Assembly (NCBI RefSeq): GCF_963678635.1 | Contig: NC_087062.1 | Location: forward strand, 26,314,833 to 26,378,832 | Direction of reading: 5' to 3' | From: Symsagittifera roscoffensis | Taxonomy: Eukaryota; Xenacoelomorpha; Acoela; Convolutidae | Length of the DNA: 64,000 bases | Part shown: piece by piece, positions 12,401 through 22,960 of the stretch | Position numbering within the stretch: position 1 is the first letter of the stretch | How the letters are laid out: each line of letters opens with the position of its first letter | Program-made: the position numbers and the translations under genes | The notes under the pieces: model-generated | What the model saw: the letters and a program-made list of their open reading frames with translations, nothing else | Told to the model about the DNA's origin: nothing | Databases searched by the model: none

Positions 12401-12616
12401 ATTATTTTTGACAAACATTGTTCGACTGCTTCTCTACAAAAATCATTTTTTCATTTGACTTCTAAAAAATGGAATTCACTGCCCATAATTTTGCGCAATT
12501 TAGAAAAATCGAAAACAGAATTCAAGAAAAAATTGAAAGAATTTTACGTGAGTGAATTGAGAAACAATCCTATATGTACTAATACAAATACGTGGCGTGA
12601 TTACCGTTTTTGCTAG
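9419..12616 (+). CDS. LINE ORF2: 2A peptide, APE endonuclease, reverse transcriptase
   Basis: The product is 1065 aa with an intact frame. Residues 1-19 are hydrophobic (signal-like). Residues ~57-76 contain a second hydrophobic stretch leading straight into the 2A motif GDVEKNPGP, so ribosome skipping would release a 75-residue leader from the enzyme. The APE-type endonuclease follows (residues ~95-325), with LNFQSI, SETWL, GGGVLLYIP, LLGDYNIN and TDHFAS motifs. The RT (residues ~590-800) has NYRPIS, LLDLSKAFDSI, GVPQGTVLGPLLFN and the catalytic QYADDC near 11725-11745. The C-terminal region has a FHLTSKKWNSLP-type block typical of CR1/Jockey-like LINEs. The enzyme would nick target DNA and reverse-transcribe the element RNA in place. 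No frameshift or stop is seen. Confidence 0.93.
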   Translation: MLNIKFWLFCAIFLISKAQMETKEKTIVYWGYLSCQQKILSTKCGINERRATTLTHLFLFALLLTQSGDVEKNPGPIETIETVYGICSKNCANLKFVHLNFQSIIRKRMQLKKFLDDMGENTIIGISETWLKKEDSDNLWNFQPRTHAMFRYDRQSAVKKKGGGVLLYIPVKLAPKLRPDLNLFDKEKYESVWVECKSTFNISSKEKMLVNLCYNPSRSNFIDFLEQLTLNIDNAFSVSNKITLLGDYNINYLDSKEKENLDSIIIPYGLKVFCPNDETRISSSTKTHIDYIISDYETNGIEFCFDTPYKTDHFASFILTDIKCGKILPRIITTFNKKNYQKNEFCNSLSALPWYLLYQCTDAQNMFSTMIYLISCALQQHAPIEKKFVRNFKPKNVLKTEWFDSECQQLLTKKQNSLRSYRSQSTSDNWSKYQFLRNQMSKLIRSKQFDHSKNCFSLLSTIQQKWKYINQVRGTCSGNHRITVLRNSFNEMITQDKKIANHLNYIFSNLGEFFGAKKPPNYNKSASESASFHFQHITVKQCFDIVRKINVGKPLGPCTVPAWAIIDGQSVIVPHLTFVINTCLDENIFPIELKKANVTPLFKKDDPMDAKNYRPISITCAFSKIFEKILHAQITEHLDKFQIMTPFQFGFRKNISTQDALVYVTESIRNQIDSKKIVHAALLDLSKAFDSISHEVLIEKMLSLGFSNGANALIASFLNKRIQRVNVNGIFSDWIEIKRGVPQGTVLGPLLFNIYVNDIQERLYEGCTLVQYADDCMVFSSSIISEDALNRLQKSLNNLTEFFAENQLNLNASKSEFITFCQKNDSKNVDTDKLVISGHYVAKKSECKYLGIILDSSLSFHAQIKTILQKMAQGIKTIDTIGQQLPTLSLVALLHCLVLSHLDYSAIFLQQINATLMLSLEKQLNWALKRTYFRSNFKSSSLLRISKSFIGIEKRIELKCITYLYQYLTNKKKAFENTLRLPTANYRLNERTKQIIFDKHCSTASLQKSFFHLTSKKWNSLPIILRNLEKSKTEFKKKLKEFYVSELRNNPICTNTNTWRDYRFC
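9623..9646 (+). other. 2A (StopGo) translational recoding motif
   Basis: The codons encode DVEKNPGP, an exact match to the D(V/I)ExNPGP consensus, preceded by a hydrophobic Leu-rich stretch (FALLLTQSG). In known 2A sequences the Gly-Pro bond is not formed and translation continues from the Pro. Here the break would fall between 9643 and 9644. 2A peptides are known from some APE-type LINEs as well as RNA viruses. Confidence 0.9.
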
Positions 12617-12968
12617 TTCTATATTTTTTAATTCAGTTTAATTTTTCACACATTGCTTGAAAGAGAAACTGTATATACTCTGCATATACGTTGTATAATT
12701 GGACTATCTGTAAAATTGTTTGTAAAGTTTTATTACCAGCTTGTTCCTAATTCTTAAATCTTTAATTTTCTATAGTATCCGAAACTTCATATACTTTAAT
12801 CAACCAATTTCCGAACTGAACCCGATTTTGTTTTTTTTTGTTTTGTTTATTGCTTGTTTTCTGATGTTTTGTTTTTGTTTGATGTAACCAATGAATTTAT
12901 AACCAATTTTATTATTTACACTTTGCTACACTGATGCCTCGGCTTTTTATTGTATAGTAATTCAAGTG

Positions 12969-14164
12969 TTCTTTCTTCTTCTTCTAAAATATTTGTACAA
13001 GTGTCTGGTGTCTCGCTTATCGTCAAGCATAGTCTCACATGATGCTTGGTCTTCAGACATATTCAGAGAAATTTCAGCTTCCAAGGATATGACGGGATGC
13101 TTGGTTTTCTCGGTCGAAGACGTGGTATGTCAGGCTTTCAAAGTTATTAGTTTTTTGAGCTTGAACGATGTCTCTGAGATTATTCAAGGAGGTAGGCTAA
13201 GGCGAAGCTGAGTTTTAACAGAAACACTTTCTTTCAATTTTATTTGCAACTATGTTTTCTATTCGTACAGTAGAGTAATTAGATTGGACCAGCAGTTGCC
13301 AGTAAACGGATCAGATTCGATCATCTGTACCAGTTGATCGTAATCCGCTTTTGAAAAAAAAAGCTGGTTTTCTAGGGTTTAGAATAGGTCTTGTCGCAGA
13401 ACATTAATTTCATCAAGAGTGCAAAGTGATCTCAGCAGCGTGTGCCATCAATAGAGTAAGATTCTGTAAGTAGTTCGTCGACTGAAGCATCAATGCGGAC
13501 ATTTGTATCGTTAGTGAAGACTAAGTCCAGAGTTTTGGACGATTGTTCGTACAAGTCGGAAGTATGCTGAGTTGCAGTCAATGCCAGTTAGATTGAAGTC
13601 GCCGAGGAGAAAAAAAGGCGCTTCCAATCTGAGAGATATGTCGACCAATTTTGCTAACAACGAGCCCCACTGCTCAGTAGACCAACGATATTGACTGTTT
13701 GCAGGTGGATTGTACGCCACTGCGACGATAAAAGCATCGTTTTTATTTTGTACGTGACACGCAATAATTCCAGTCTTCAATGGGTGATCGGCTAAGCCTA
13801 AGTCAATTTGCGAACGAATCAAGTTCTGGTTGATTGCAAGCGCCACGCCGCCGTGTCTGGATATCGGACTCCGTGAAGCTCAATTACACCGGTAAAAAAA
13901 ATGTATTGAGGGAGAAATTTACACCGGTAAAAAAAATGTATTGAGGGAGAAAGAGTTGCGTTGGTTGTAGTGCATCAGAATCATTTGGGCTTTCGGTTCA
14001 CGCAGGAGGCACTCAAAATATGACTTTTTCATTTTGTTCGCAGCACTTGCTAAGTCACCAGCGTCTAGGTTTAGAAGTTCGGGAATATGAGGATAAAAAA
14101 TGGAATCCGAGAAAGACTTCAAACGGGACTGCTTGCTGCGTTCGTTTGGTGAATTGTCATTCAT
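12969..14164 (-). pseudogene. Decayed LINE, 5' half: endonuclease and linker
   Basis: This is the upstream half of the minus-strand LINE whose RT half is at 7136-8830. A plausible ORF start is at 14164, with the N-terminal part down to 13919. An APE endonuclease fragment (13846-13511) contains GIIACHVQNK, VAYNPPANSQ and FLLGDFNLTG. A linker reading RHLYKYFRRRRK ends at 12969, where the younger LINE interrupts it. It is broken by stops and by a ~38-bp tandem duplication (TACACCGGTAAAAAAAATG repeated at about 13885 and 13920). Non-functional. Confidence 0.75.
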
Positions 14165-14554
14165 TTTGAAGCGATAAGGACTGATTGGTAACCCAAAGGC
14201 GCACCAGTGACAAGGTAACCAAGAGGCGCACAGTGATAAGGTAACCCAGACTGATGCACTTTTCTGCTATTAAAAGTACTCGGAAAATGGGCCCAAAATG
14301 CCCCTTCTTATCAGTTAAGATTTTTCAAGGCAAAAATTTAGGTCCAATTGCAGGCTACAAGAGAGCAGGATAAGTGTTCATACAACCGGAACCGAACATT
14401 TGAAATCTCTTTGCCGTGCCACCAAATGAGTGCTTTTATTTGCGACTTAGGTTAGAAAAAAAGTTCTTCGTAATAATACACTACGCTTCGTTTGTGTAAA
14501 CAGACAACACACATTGGGTAAAGTCACAAATGAAAATAAGGAAGGAGCATCGAC
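14165..14554. other. Spacer with a short imperfect tandem repeat
   Basis: A unit of about 27 bp (GGTAACC..GGCGCAC..GTGA motif) is repeated two to three times at about 14186-14250. No gene is supported in the rest. Confidence 0.4.
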
Positions 14555-14582
14555 TCATCTAAATTTGCAAGATACTTTACCG

Positions 14583-15072
14583 AATGTTAAATCACTCTTT
14601 AAACCCATATTGACTGTCTGTGTTATTATTTGACGAATTCCATTTTTGACATACCAGCCCCAAAAAATTTGTAATTGCGCCGGTGAATAGAACGCCAGCA
14701 AAACGATTATTGGTTCAAACCTTCCAAACAAGGTAAAACTGGTAGACCTGCTAAATTTCACAAAACTCTTTTTTGAAGCATCGCTTTTCCCCAGCAATGC
14801 AAACAATGGATCCTTGAGTAGTTTAAAAAATACTGAACACAAGACTAAAAAAGAAATATGAACTAGCAAATGAATTTGAGAACAACTTTCAACATTCCGG
14901 CAAAAAACTGAATATACCTTTTTTTTACATTTCCTGATGAAATATCAAATATTTCATTCAACTCCGCACAATTTCGTTTCGTTGGTTTGCTGTCAAATGC
15001 TCGTAAACTTGAAATGACATCTCTGTCAGTTGATCGTGCTGAAGCTTCCAAACTAGATTTGGAACGGTTCAT
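14583..15072 (-). CDS. Unrecognised gene, two exon-like ORFs next to the assembly gap
   Basis: Two minus-strand frames look like adjacent exons. Frame 15072-~14915 is polar (MNRSKSSLEASARSTDRD) and ends near a possible donor GTATAT. Frame ~14845-14583 follows a polypyrimidine-AG acceptor (TTCTTTTTTAG) and ends at a GTAAAG donor. The second frame contains a hydrophobic stretch (IIVLLAFYSPAQLQIFW) that may be a membrane segment. The phases of the most obvious donor and acceptor do not match exactly, so the junction is uncertain. I do not recognise the protein. The 5' end probably lies in or beyond the N gap at 15097. Confidence 0.35.
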
Positions 15073-15096
15073 ATCCGCTGTGTAACTGAAAACACA

Positions 15097-15296
15097 NNNN
15101 NNNNNNNNNNNNNNNNNNNNNNNNNNNNNNNNNNNNNNNNNNNNNNNNNNNNNNNNNNNNNNNNNNNNNNNNNNNNNNNNNNNNNNNNNNNNNNNNNNNN
15201 NNNNNNNNNNNNNNNNNNNNNNNNNNNNNNNNNNNNNNNNNNNNNNNNNNNNNNNNNNNNNNNNNNNNNNNNNNNNNNNNNNNNNNNNNNNNNNNN
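15097..15296. other. Assembly gap (200 Ns)
   Basis: This is an exact run of 200 N, so its true length is unknown. It lies at the boundary between exon-like sequence and satellite, the usual place for an assembly to break. Confidence 0.99.
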
Positions 15297-18100
15297 CCCC
15301 ATTATAAAATTGAAAAAATCATGTTAGATTAGTTTTCTTATATATCTAAATTTTTGGAAAGAAAGATCAAATTATAAAAAAAGCCATATCTCCTAAAGTA
15401 TAAGGATTTGAGCAGTCATACTTGAACGCTAGAATTAGAGCCTTTGATTATACCCCGATAACACACAACTTTAGAAATGAGAAATTCAAGTTCGGTTAGT
15501 TTTAATTTTTCATATCTAAGTTTTTGAAAAAAAATGATAAAATCATAAAAAAACGCCATATCTAGAAAACAAAAAGTTTTTGAGCTGTCATACTTGGACG
15601 CTCAATTTGCAGCCCTTGAGTGTACCCGGATAGCACCACACTATAAGGTTGGAAAATTCAAGTACGGTTAGTTTTTTTTATATCTGTTTTTTAGAAAAAA
15701 CTGAAAAAATCATAAAAAACAACATATCTCGAAAACCATAAGGATTTGAGCAGTCATACTTGGACGCTAGATTTGCAGTTCTTGAGTGTAGCCCAATATG
15801 ACCCCATTATAAAGTTGAAAAATTCAAGTTAGATTTGTTTTTTTTATATTTCAAAGTTTTTGGAAAACAAAGAACAAAATATAAAAAAAGCCATATCTCC
15901 AAAAGTATAAGAATTTGAGCTGTCATACTTGAACGCTAGATTTAGAGCCCTTGATTGTACCCCGATAGCACATCACTTTAGGAACGAGAAATTCAAGTTC
16001 GGTTAGTTTTTCATATCTAAATTTTTGAAAAAAAAATTGAAAAAATCATTAAAAATGCCATATCTCGAAAACCATAAGGAATTGAGCAGTCATACTTGGA
16101 CGCTAGATTTGCAGTTCTTGAGTGTAGCCCAATATGACCCCATTATAAAGTTGAAAAATTCAAGTAAGATTAGCTTTTTGTATATCTAAGTTTTTGGAAA
16201 GAAAGATCAAATTATAAAAAAAGCCATATCTCCAAAAGTATAAGGATTTGAGCAGTCATACTTGAACGCTAGAATTAGAGCCCTTGATTATACCCCGATA
16301 GCACACAACTTTAGAAATGAGAAATTCAAGTTCGGTTCATTTTTCATATCTAAGTTTTTGAGAAAAAATGATAAAATCATAAAAAAACGCCATATCTAGA
16401 AAACAAAAAGTTTTTGAGCTGTCATACTTGGACGGTCAATTTGCAGCCCTTGAGTGTACCCGGATAGCACCACACTATAAGGTTGGAAAATTCAAGTACG
16501 GTTAGTTTTTTTTATATCTGTTTTTTAGAAAAAACTGAAAAAATCATAAAAAACGCCATATCTCGAAAACCATAAGGATTTGAGCAGTCATACTTGGACG
16601 CTAGTTTTGCAGTTCTTGAGTGTAGCCCAATATGACCCCATTATAAAGTTGAAAAATTCAAGTTAGATTAGTTTTTTTATATTTCAAAGTTTTTGGAAAA
16701 CAAAGAACAAAATATAAAAAAAGCCATATCTCCAAAAGTATAAAAATTTGAGCTGTCATACTTGAACGCTAGATTTAGAGCCCTTGATTGTACCCCGATA
16801 GCACATCACTTTAGGAACGAAAAATTCAAGTTCGGTTAGTTTTTCATTTCTAAGTTTTTGAAAAAAAAACTGAAAAAATCATTAAAAATGCCATATCTCG
16901 AAAACCATAAGAAAATGAGCAGTCATATTTGCACGCTAGATTTGCAGCTCTTGAGTGTAGCCCAATATGATCCCATTATAAAATTGAAAAAATCATGTTA
17001 GATTAGTTTTTTTATAAATCTAAGTTTTTTGAAAAAAAGGAGAAAAAATTTAAAAAACGTCATATCTCGAAAACCAAAACGATTTGAGCAGTCATACTTG
17101 AACGCTAGATTTAGAGCCCACGAGTGTACCTGGTAAATTCAAGTTCGGTTAGTTTTTTTATAACTAAGATTTTTGAAAAAACTGAAAAAATCATAAAAAA
17201 CGCCATATCTTGAAAACCATAGGGATTTGAGCAGTCATATTTGGAGGCTACACTTTTAGCCCTCAAAACTACCCCGATAGCATCCCTCTATAATGTTGAG
17301 AAATATAAGTTCGATTAGTTTTTTTATATCTAAATTTTTTGAAGAAAAAAAAGGAAGAATCATTAAAAAAAGAAATATCTCCAAACCTATAAGGATTTGA
17401 GCAGTCATAACACTTTGACGCTAGATTTGTAGCCCTTGAGGCTACACTGTAAGCACTCCACTATAGGGTTGAGAAATTCAAAATCGGTTAGTTTTTTTTA
17501 CGTCTATCTTTTTTCGAAAAAAAATGAAAAAAAAATATCATAAAAAAAGGCCATATCTCGAAAACCAAAAAGATTTGAGCAGTCATACTTGAACGCTAGA
17601 TTTAGAGCCCACGAGTGTACCTGGTAAATTCAAGTTCGGTTAGTTTTTTTATAACTAAGATTTTTGAAAAAACTGAAAAAATCATAAAAAACGCCATATC
17701 TTGAAAACCATAGGGATTTGAGCAGTCATATTTGGAGGCTACACTTTTAGCCCTCAAAACTACCCCGATAGCATCCCTCTATAATGTTGAGAAATATAAG
17801 TTCGATTAGTTTTTTTATATCTAAATTTTTTGAAGAAAAAAAAGGAAGAATCATTAAAAAAAAGAATTATCTCCAAACCTATAAGGATTTGAGCAGTCAT
17901 AACACTTTGACGCTAGATTTGTAGCCCTTGAGGCTACACTGTAAGCACTCCACTATAGGGTTGAGAAATTCAAAATCGGTTAGTTTTTTTTACGTCTATC
18001 TTTTTTCGAAAAAAAATGAAAAAAAAATATCATAAAAAAAGGCCATATCTCGAAAACCAAAAAGATTTGAGCAGTCATACTTTGACGCTAGATTTGCAGC
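15297..18100. repeat. ~167-bp satellite array with higher-order structure
   Basis: Each monomer carries the conserved string GAGCAGTCATACTTG and the motif GCCATATCTCGAAAACC. In the first part of the array these anchors recur about every 166-172 bases. Variant monomers recur in a set order: specific variants near 15437, 15608 and 15944 reappear about 835-840 bases later, a five-monomer higher-order repeat. Near 17100-18080 a ~490-base block occurs twice in tandem. Long A and T runs alternate within each monomer. There are no genes. Confidence 0.9.
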
Positions 18101-19862
18101 TCCGAATAAAGGAAAAAATGTAAAGAATTTTGAAGCATTCGAGCTCCATCAGATTTCGAAACGCTGATTTGAGTAAACTTTTCAACACTTGCCTGTTTTG
18201 GCCTTTTAACAGACCAGCATAAGGACTTCTTAAACCTGTGCTAAATGAAATTTGTTGAGCGTTTTAATATACGGTATAGCTTAAACGTGCAAAAAAACAC
18301 TTTCGTTAAACATGAAACAAATAATACGTTGAAAGTTTAAACCTGCAAAAATAGAGTTCTCTTAAACATGTGCCACATAAAACGCCAATTAAATTAAAGA
18401 TAGATAGATGGGTCTAAAATATTTCAGAGCAATTTTTAGACATGATTCCCATTTCTTCAAACGTTTGACTGTTTTGTAAATTTTGTGCAGAAACTTTTAA
18501 TCCTGATGATGCACAAAATGTGCAAAAACGTTTGAATTAACGTTTTAAAATTCTAATTTCATCTCACCTGCCTTCTTACAACAACCGAGTTTTAACTCTA
18601 TCTGACCACAAATCAACGGGGCAATAAAGATTGTTTTTTTGGTAAAATATTTTGCGTGCATCTAAACTCAATCAAAAATGCATGTTAGTTTAATTTTATG
18701 TAATCATTTCGTTTTACCCGCATTTTTTAGAAACTAAATTTTTCAATTTTGGTTTGCTAGTCGCTTTCCAGCAATCGCAATGTCTTCAAAGGCCAAAATT
18801 TTTAGAACCTTTCTATCACAACTAGAAAATCTCTTAGGTAGCACATTTTGGATTAACTCCATTTTCCTCGAAGTGATTGATTGCTCATAAATAACTTTAT
18901 GTGGTCATTACAAACCGCAAGATATTTATAAGGCTAGTTCATTGTTTTGTAATTCGGTTCGGCTTATAATAACCCATGACTTTTGTCCCAATTCTTGAGA
19001 TCTGATAGTTCTGGTTCTAGTTTTCCAATTATCACTGACGATTTCGTTTTAGTTTTGATGGAGGTGATACCACATCTATCTAATTCCTTTGGGCTTGAGT
19101 CCGTCATAATTGCTAAACAATAAATCTTTAGGAAGATTGGTTATCAGAGCTGATGTCCAAATGAAAAACTATGCTGGTACTTTCTTATCGGGAAGAGACT
19201 GGTCAAAATTTAAACAGTCATTGGATACCAATTCTTGAGATGGATCTCTGAAAAATAAGACCCCTTTGCCAGTGGAAAATTTCTCGTTAAGGAACTGTGA
19301 CCGGAAAATTTCTCCGATATTGTTAGGCTTCTGTGTTTGCCACGTTTATTCCGTTACGTGATATGCTGATAAGTGCATTTAACAGCGTTTTCTCAGTGAA
19401 GCATATGTCTGAGATACTTCAGTGTTTGTTTCGTCACGAACTCGGACAGTGGGCAAAACTTGCTCTCATCGTAGAACACCTCATTTGAGATAGTTTTTTG
19501 AAATCTATAGTTCAGAATGACTCTCAATATTTTCTTGGCACATCTTCAAGTTTAATGTCGACTGTTTTGTGGGCAGACCACATTGAATTGTTGTAAGTAC
19601 GAATGGACATCGCATACGTAACGTATATTGAGATCTTGTTGATTGACTGATTTGTGAATTTTTACAGATGGGTCCATATTTAATGATGGCTGCATATGCT
19701 ACGCAGTTTCGATGAGTATTGTCAGCCGTACCATGAAACTTACTTTTTTTAGTGAGGCCACAATTCCTGTCAAATTTAGTTATCTCTGTCTTAGAGTAGT
19801 TCACATCGGGGTTGTACTTGCTGAACACATCTCGTATTCTCCCCTCTGTTGCGGCTCCTCGC
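18101..19862. repeat. Composite unit, copy 1 (non-satellite insert within the satellite)
   Basis: The copy starts at CCGAATAAAGGAAAAAATG directly after a satellite monomer and ends at GCGGCTCCTCG directly before the next one. Closely related copies start near 20078 and 22965. It contains a minus-strand coding remnant at its right end (19505-19862). No terminal inverted repeat or LTR is visible, so it may be a captured genomic fragment amplified together with satellite. It spans the start (18768) of the 9.48-kb tandem duplication; the part downstream of 18768 recurs at 28244-29340. Confidence 0.7.
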
Positions 19863-19885
19863 ACCATAAGAATTTGAGCAGTCAT
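19505..19885 (-). pseudogene. Coding remnant in composite unit copy 1
   Basis: This is an open frame of 126 codons. Its N-terminal ~8 residues come from satellite sequence and the rest from the composite unit. It contains IRDVFSKYNPDVNYSKTE and KKSKFHGTADNTH blocks and several Cys residues. Diverged versions of the same frame lie at 21583-21836 and 23830-24080, so this was once a real protein segment. I do not recognise the family. An identical copy lies at 28981-29361 in the tandem duplicate. Confidence 0.45.
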
Positions 19886-20074
19886 ACTTGAATGGTAGAT
19901 TTAGAGCCCTTGTTTGTACCCCGATAGCACATCCTTTTAGGAATGAGAATTTCAAGTTCGATTAGTTTTTCATATCTAAGTTTTTGAAAAAAAAATTGAA
20001 AAAATCATTAAAAATGCCATATCTCGAAAACCAAAAAGATTTGAGCAGTCATACTTTGACGCTAGATTTGCAGC
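19863..20074. repeat. Satellite block between composite units
   Basis: One to two monomers of the ~167-bp satellite (GAGCAGTCATACTTG anchors at about 19875 and 20043) separate composite unit copies 1 and 2. The same block recurs at about 29340-29550. Confidence 0.8.
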
Positions 20075-21838
20075 TCCGAATAAAGGAAAAAATGTAAAGA
20101 ATTTTCAAGCATTCGAGCTCCATCAGATTTCGAAACGCTGATTTGAGTAAACTTTTCAACACTTGCCTGTTTTGGCCTTTTAACAGACCAGCATAAGGAC
20201 TTCTTAAACCTGTGCTAAATGAAATTTGTTGAGCGTTTTAATATACGGTATAGCTTAAACGTGCAAAAAACACTTTCGTTAAGCATGAAACAAATAATAC
20301 GTTGAAAGTTTAAACCTGCAAAAATAGAGTTCTCTTAAACATGTGCCACATGAAACGCCAATTAAATTAAAGATAGATAGATGGGTCTAAAATATTTCAG
20401 AGCATTTTTTAGACATGATTCCCATTTCTTCAAACGTTTGACTGTTTTGTAAATTTTGTGCAGAAACTTTTAATCCTGATGATGCACAAAATGTGCAAAA
20501 ACGTTTGAATTAACGTTTTAAAATTCTAATTTCATCTCACCTGCCTTCTTACAACAACCGAGTTTTAACTCTATCTGACCACAAATCAACGGGGCAATAA
20601 AGATTCTTTTATTGGTAAAATATTTTGCGTGCATCTAAACTCAATCAAAAATGCATGTTAGTTTACTTTTATGTAATCATTTCGTTTTACCCGCAGTTTT
20701 TAGAATTTAAATTTTTCAATTTTAATTTGCTAGTCGCTTTCCAGCTATCGCAATGTCTTCAAAGACCAAACTTTTAAAACCTTTCTATCACAACTAGAAA
20801 AAGCTCTTAGGTCGCACATCTTGGGTTAATTCAATTTTCCTAGAGGTGATTGATTGCTCATAAATAACTTCATGTGGTCATTACAGTCCGCAAGATATTT
20901 ATATGGCTAGTTTATTGTTTTGTAATTCGGTTCGGCTTATAATAACCCATGACTTTTGTCCCAATTCTTGAGATCTGATAGTTCCTGTTCTAGTTTTCCA
21001 ATTATCACTGACGAGTTCGTTTTATTTTTGATGGAGGTGATACCACATCTATCTAATTCCTTTGGACTTGAGTCCGTCATAATTGCTAAACAAAAAATTT
21101 TTAGGAAGTTTGGTTATAAGAGCTGATGTCCAAAAGAAAAACTATGCTGGTACTTTCTTATCGGGAAGAGACTGGTCAAAATTTAAACAGTCATTGGATC
21201 ACAATTCTTGAGATGGATCTCTGAAAAATAAGACCTCTTTGCCAGTGGAAAATTTCTCGTTAAGTAACTGTGACCGGAAAATTTCTCCGATATTGTTAGG
21301 CTTCTGTGTTCGCCACGTTTGGTCCGTGACGTGATATGCTGATAAGTGCATTTAACAGCGTTTTCTCAGCGAAGCATTTGTCTGAGATTCTTCAGTGTTT
21401 GTTTCGTCAAAAACTCGGACAGTGGGCAAAACCTGCTCTCATCGTAGAACACCTCATTTGAGATAGTTTGCTGAATTCTACAGTTCAGAATGACTCTCAA
21501 TTTTTTCCTGGCACATCTTCAAGTTTAATGTCGACTGTTTTGTGGGCAGACCACATTGAACTGTTGTAAGTACGAATGGACCTCACATACGTAACGTATA
21601 TTGAGATCTTGTTGATTGACTGATTTGTGAAAATTTACAGACCGGTCCGTATTTAATGATGGCTGCATATGCTAAGCAGTTTTGATGAGTATTGTCAGCC
21701 GTACCATGAAACTTACTTTTTTTAGTGAGGCCACATTTCCTGTCAAATTTACTTATCTCTGTCTTAGAGTAGTTCACATCGGGGTTGTACTTGCTGAACA
21801 CATGTATATCCTCCCGTCTGTTGCGGCTCCTCGGACCA
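20075..21838. repeat. Composite unit, copy 2
   Basis: Nearly full-length relative of 18101-19862, with scattered substitutions and small indels. It includes the diverged coding remnant at 21583-21836 (minus strand). An almost identical copy lies at 29551-31314 in the tandem duplicate. Confidence 0.7.
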
Positions 21839-22026
21839 TAAGAATTTGAGCAGTCATACTTGAACGGTAGATTTAGAGCCCTTGTTGTACCTCGATAGCA
21901 CAACACTTTAGGGTTGAGAAACTCAAGTTCGGTTAGTTTCTTTTTGTATCTTAGTTTTTTTGAAAAAAAATTAAACAAACATAAAAAACGACATATCTCG
22001 AAAACCATAAGGATCTGAGCAGTCAT
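21583..22026 (-). pseudogene. Coding remnant in composite unit copy 2
   Basis: The unit-derived part (residues homologous to the 19505-19885 frame, including VFSKYNPDVNYSKTE and KKSKFHGTADNTH) ends at about 21836. The remaining N-terminal residues of this 147-codon frame are translated satellite and not meaningful. Its duplicate at 31059-31382 has a shorter frame because of a one-base difference in an A run. Confidence 0.4.
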
Positions 22027-22960
22027 ACTTGGACGCTAGATTCGCAGCTCTCGAGTGTACTCCGATAGCACGCCACATTAGGGTTGAGGGATTCATGTTC
22101 GGTTATTTTTTTACATCTTAGTTTTTTGGAAAAATATCAAAAAAATGCCATATCTCGAAAACCATAAGGATTCGAGCAGTCATATTTGGACGCTAGATTT
22201 AGAGCCCTACCCCGCTAAAACCCCATTATAAGGTTGATAAAACCAAGTTCGGTTAGTGTTTTTTTCTAAGTTTACTGAAAAAAAAAGAATGAAAAATCAT
22301 AAAAAGGCCATATCTCGAAAACCAAAACAGTTTGAGCAGTCATACTTGAACGCTAGAATTAAAGCCCTTGGTTGTACCTCGATAGCACAATACTTTAGGT
22401 TTGAGAAATTCAACTTCGGTTAGTTTCTTTTTGTATCTTAGTTTTTTGAAAAAAAAAAAATAATAAAAAAAAACAATATATATCGAAAACCGTATTGGTT
22501 TGAGCAGTCATACTTGGACGCTAGATTCGCAGCCCTCGAGTGTACTCCGATAGCACTCCACAAAAGGGTTGAGAGATTCAAGTTCGGTTAGTTTTTTAAA
22601 TCTTAGTTTTTTGAAAAAAAAATCATAAAAAACGCCATACCTCGGAAACCATAAGGATTTGAGCAGTCATACTTGGACGCTAGCTTTAGAGCCCTTCAGT
22701 GTACCCCGATAGGAGCCCATTATAGGGTTGAGAAAAAAAATCGGTTAGTGTTTTTCATCTAATTTTTTTGAAAAAAAAACAAGAATGAAAAATCATAAAG
22801 AACGCCATATCTCGAAAACCATAAGGATTTGAGCAGTCATACTTGGACACTAGATTTAGAGCTCTTGAGTGTACCCTGATAGCACCCCACTATGGGGTTG
22901 CGAAATTCAAATTTTTTAAAGTAAACTGTGAAGGAAAAACTGTGATAGTTATACGTTGCG
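21839..22960. repeat. Satellite block, about seven monomers
   Basis: Diverged ~160-170-bp monomers with GAGCAGTCAT anchors lie between composite unit copies 2 and 3. They are more diverged from one another than those at 15.3-17 kb. The same block recurs at about 31315-32437. Confidence 0.85.

Larger units (their letters stand above)
8831..12968 (+). mobile_element. Full-length two-ORF non-LTR retrotransposon with a 2A peptide
   Basis: The insertion lies inside the older minus-strand LINE. Its limits come from joining the two flanks: removing 8831-12968 and one copy of TTCTTT (8825-8830 / 12969-12974) makes the old LINE frame continuous across FRRRRKKANP. The element has a short leader (8831-8936), ORF1 (8937-9362), a 56-base spacer, ORF2 (9419-12616) and a 352-base 3' UTR. 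There is no poly(A) tail at the 3' end, as is usual for CR1/L2-type LINEs. Both ORFs are open, so the copy looks young and possibly active. Confidence 0.85.

Noticed and set aside
15069-15302. ORF running through the N gap
   Set aside because: The sequence is unknown Ns; no coding evidence.
15297-18100. A CRISPR array, because of regular repeats
   Set aside because: The repeats are ~167-bp contiguous monomers without spacers in an animal genome; this is a satellite.
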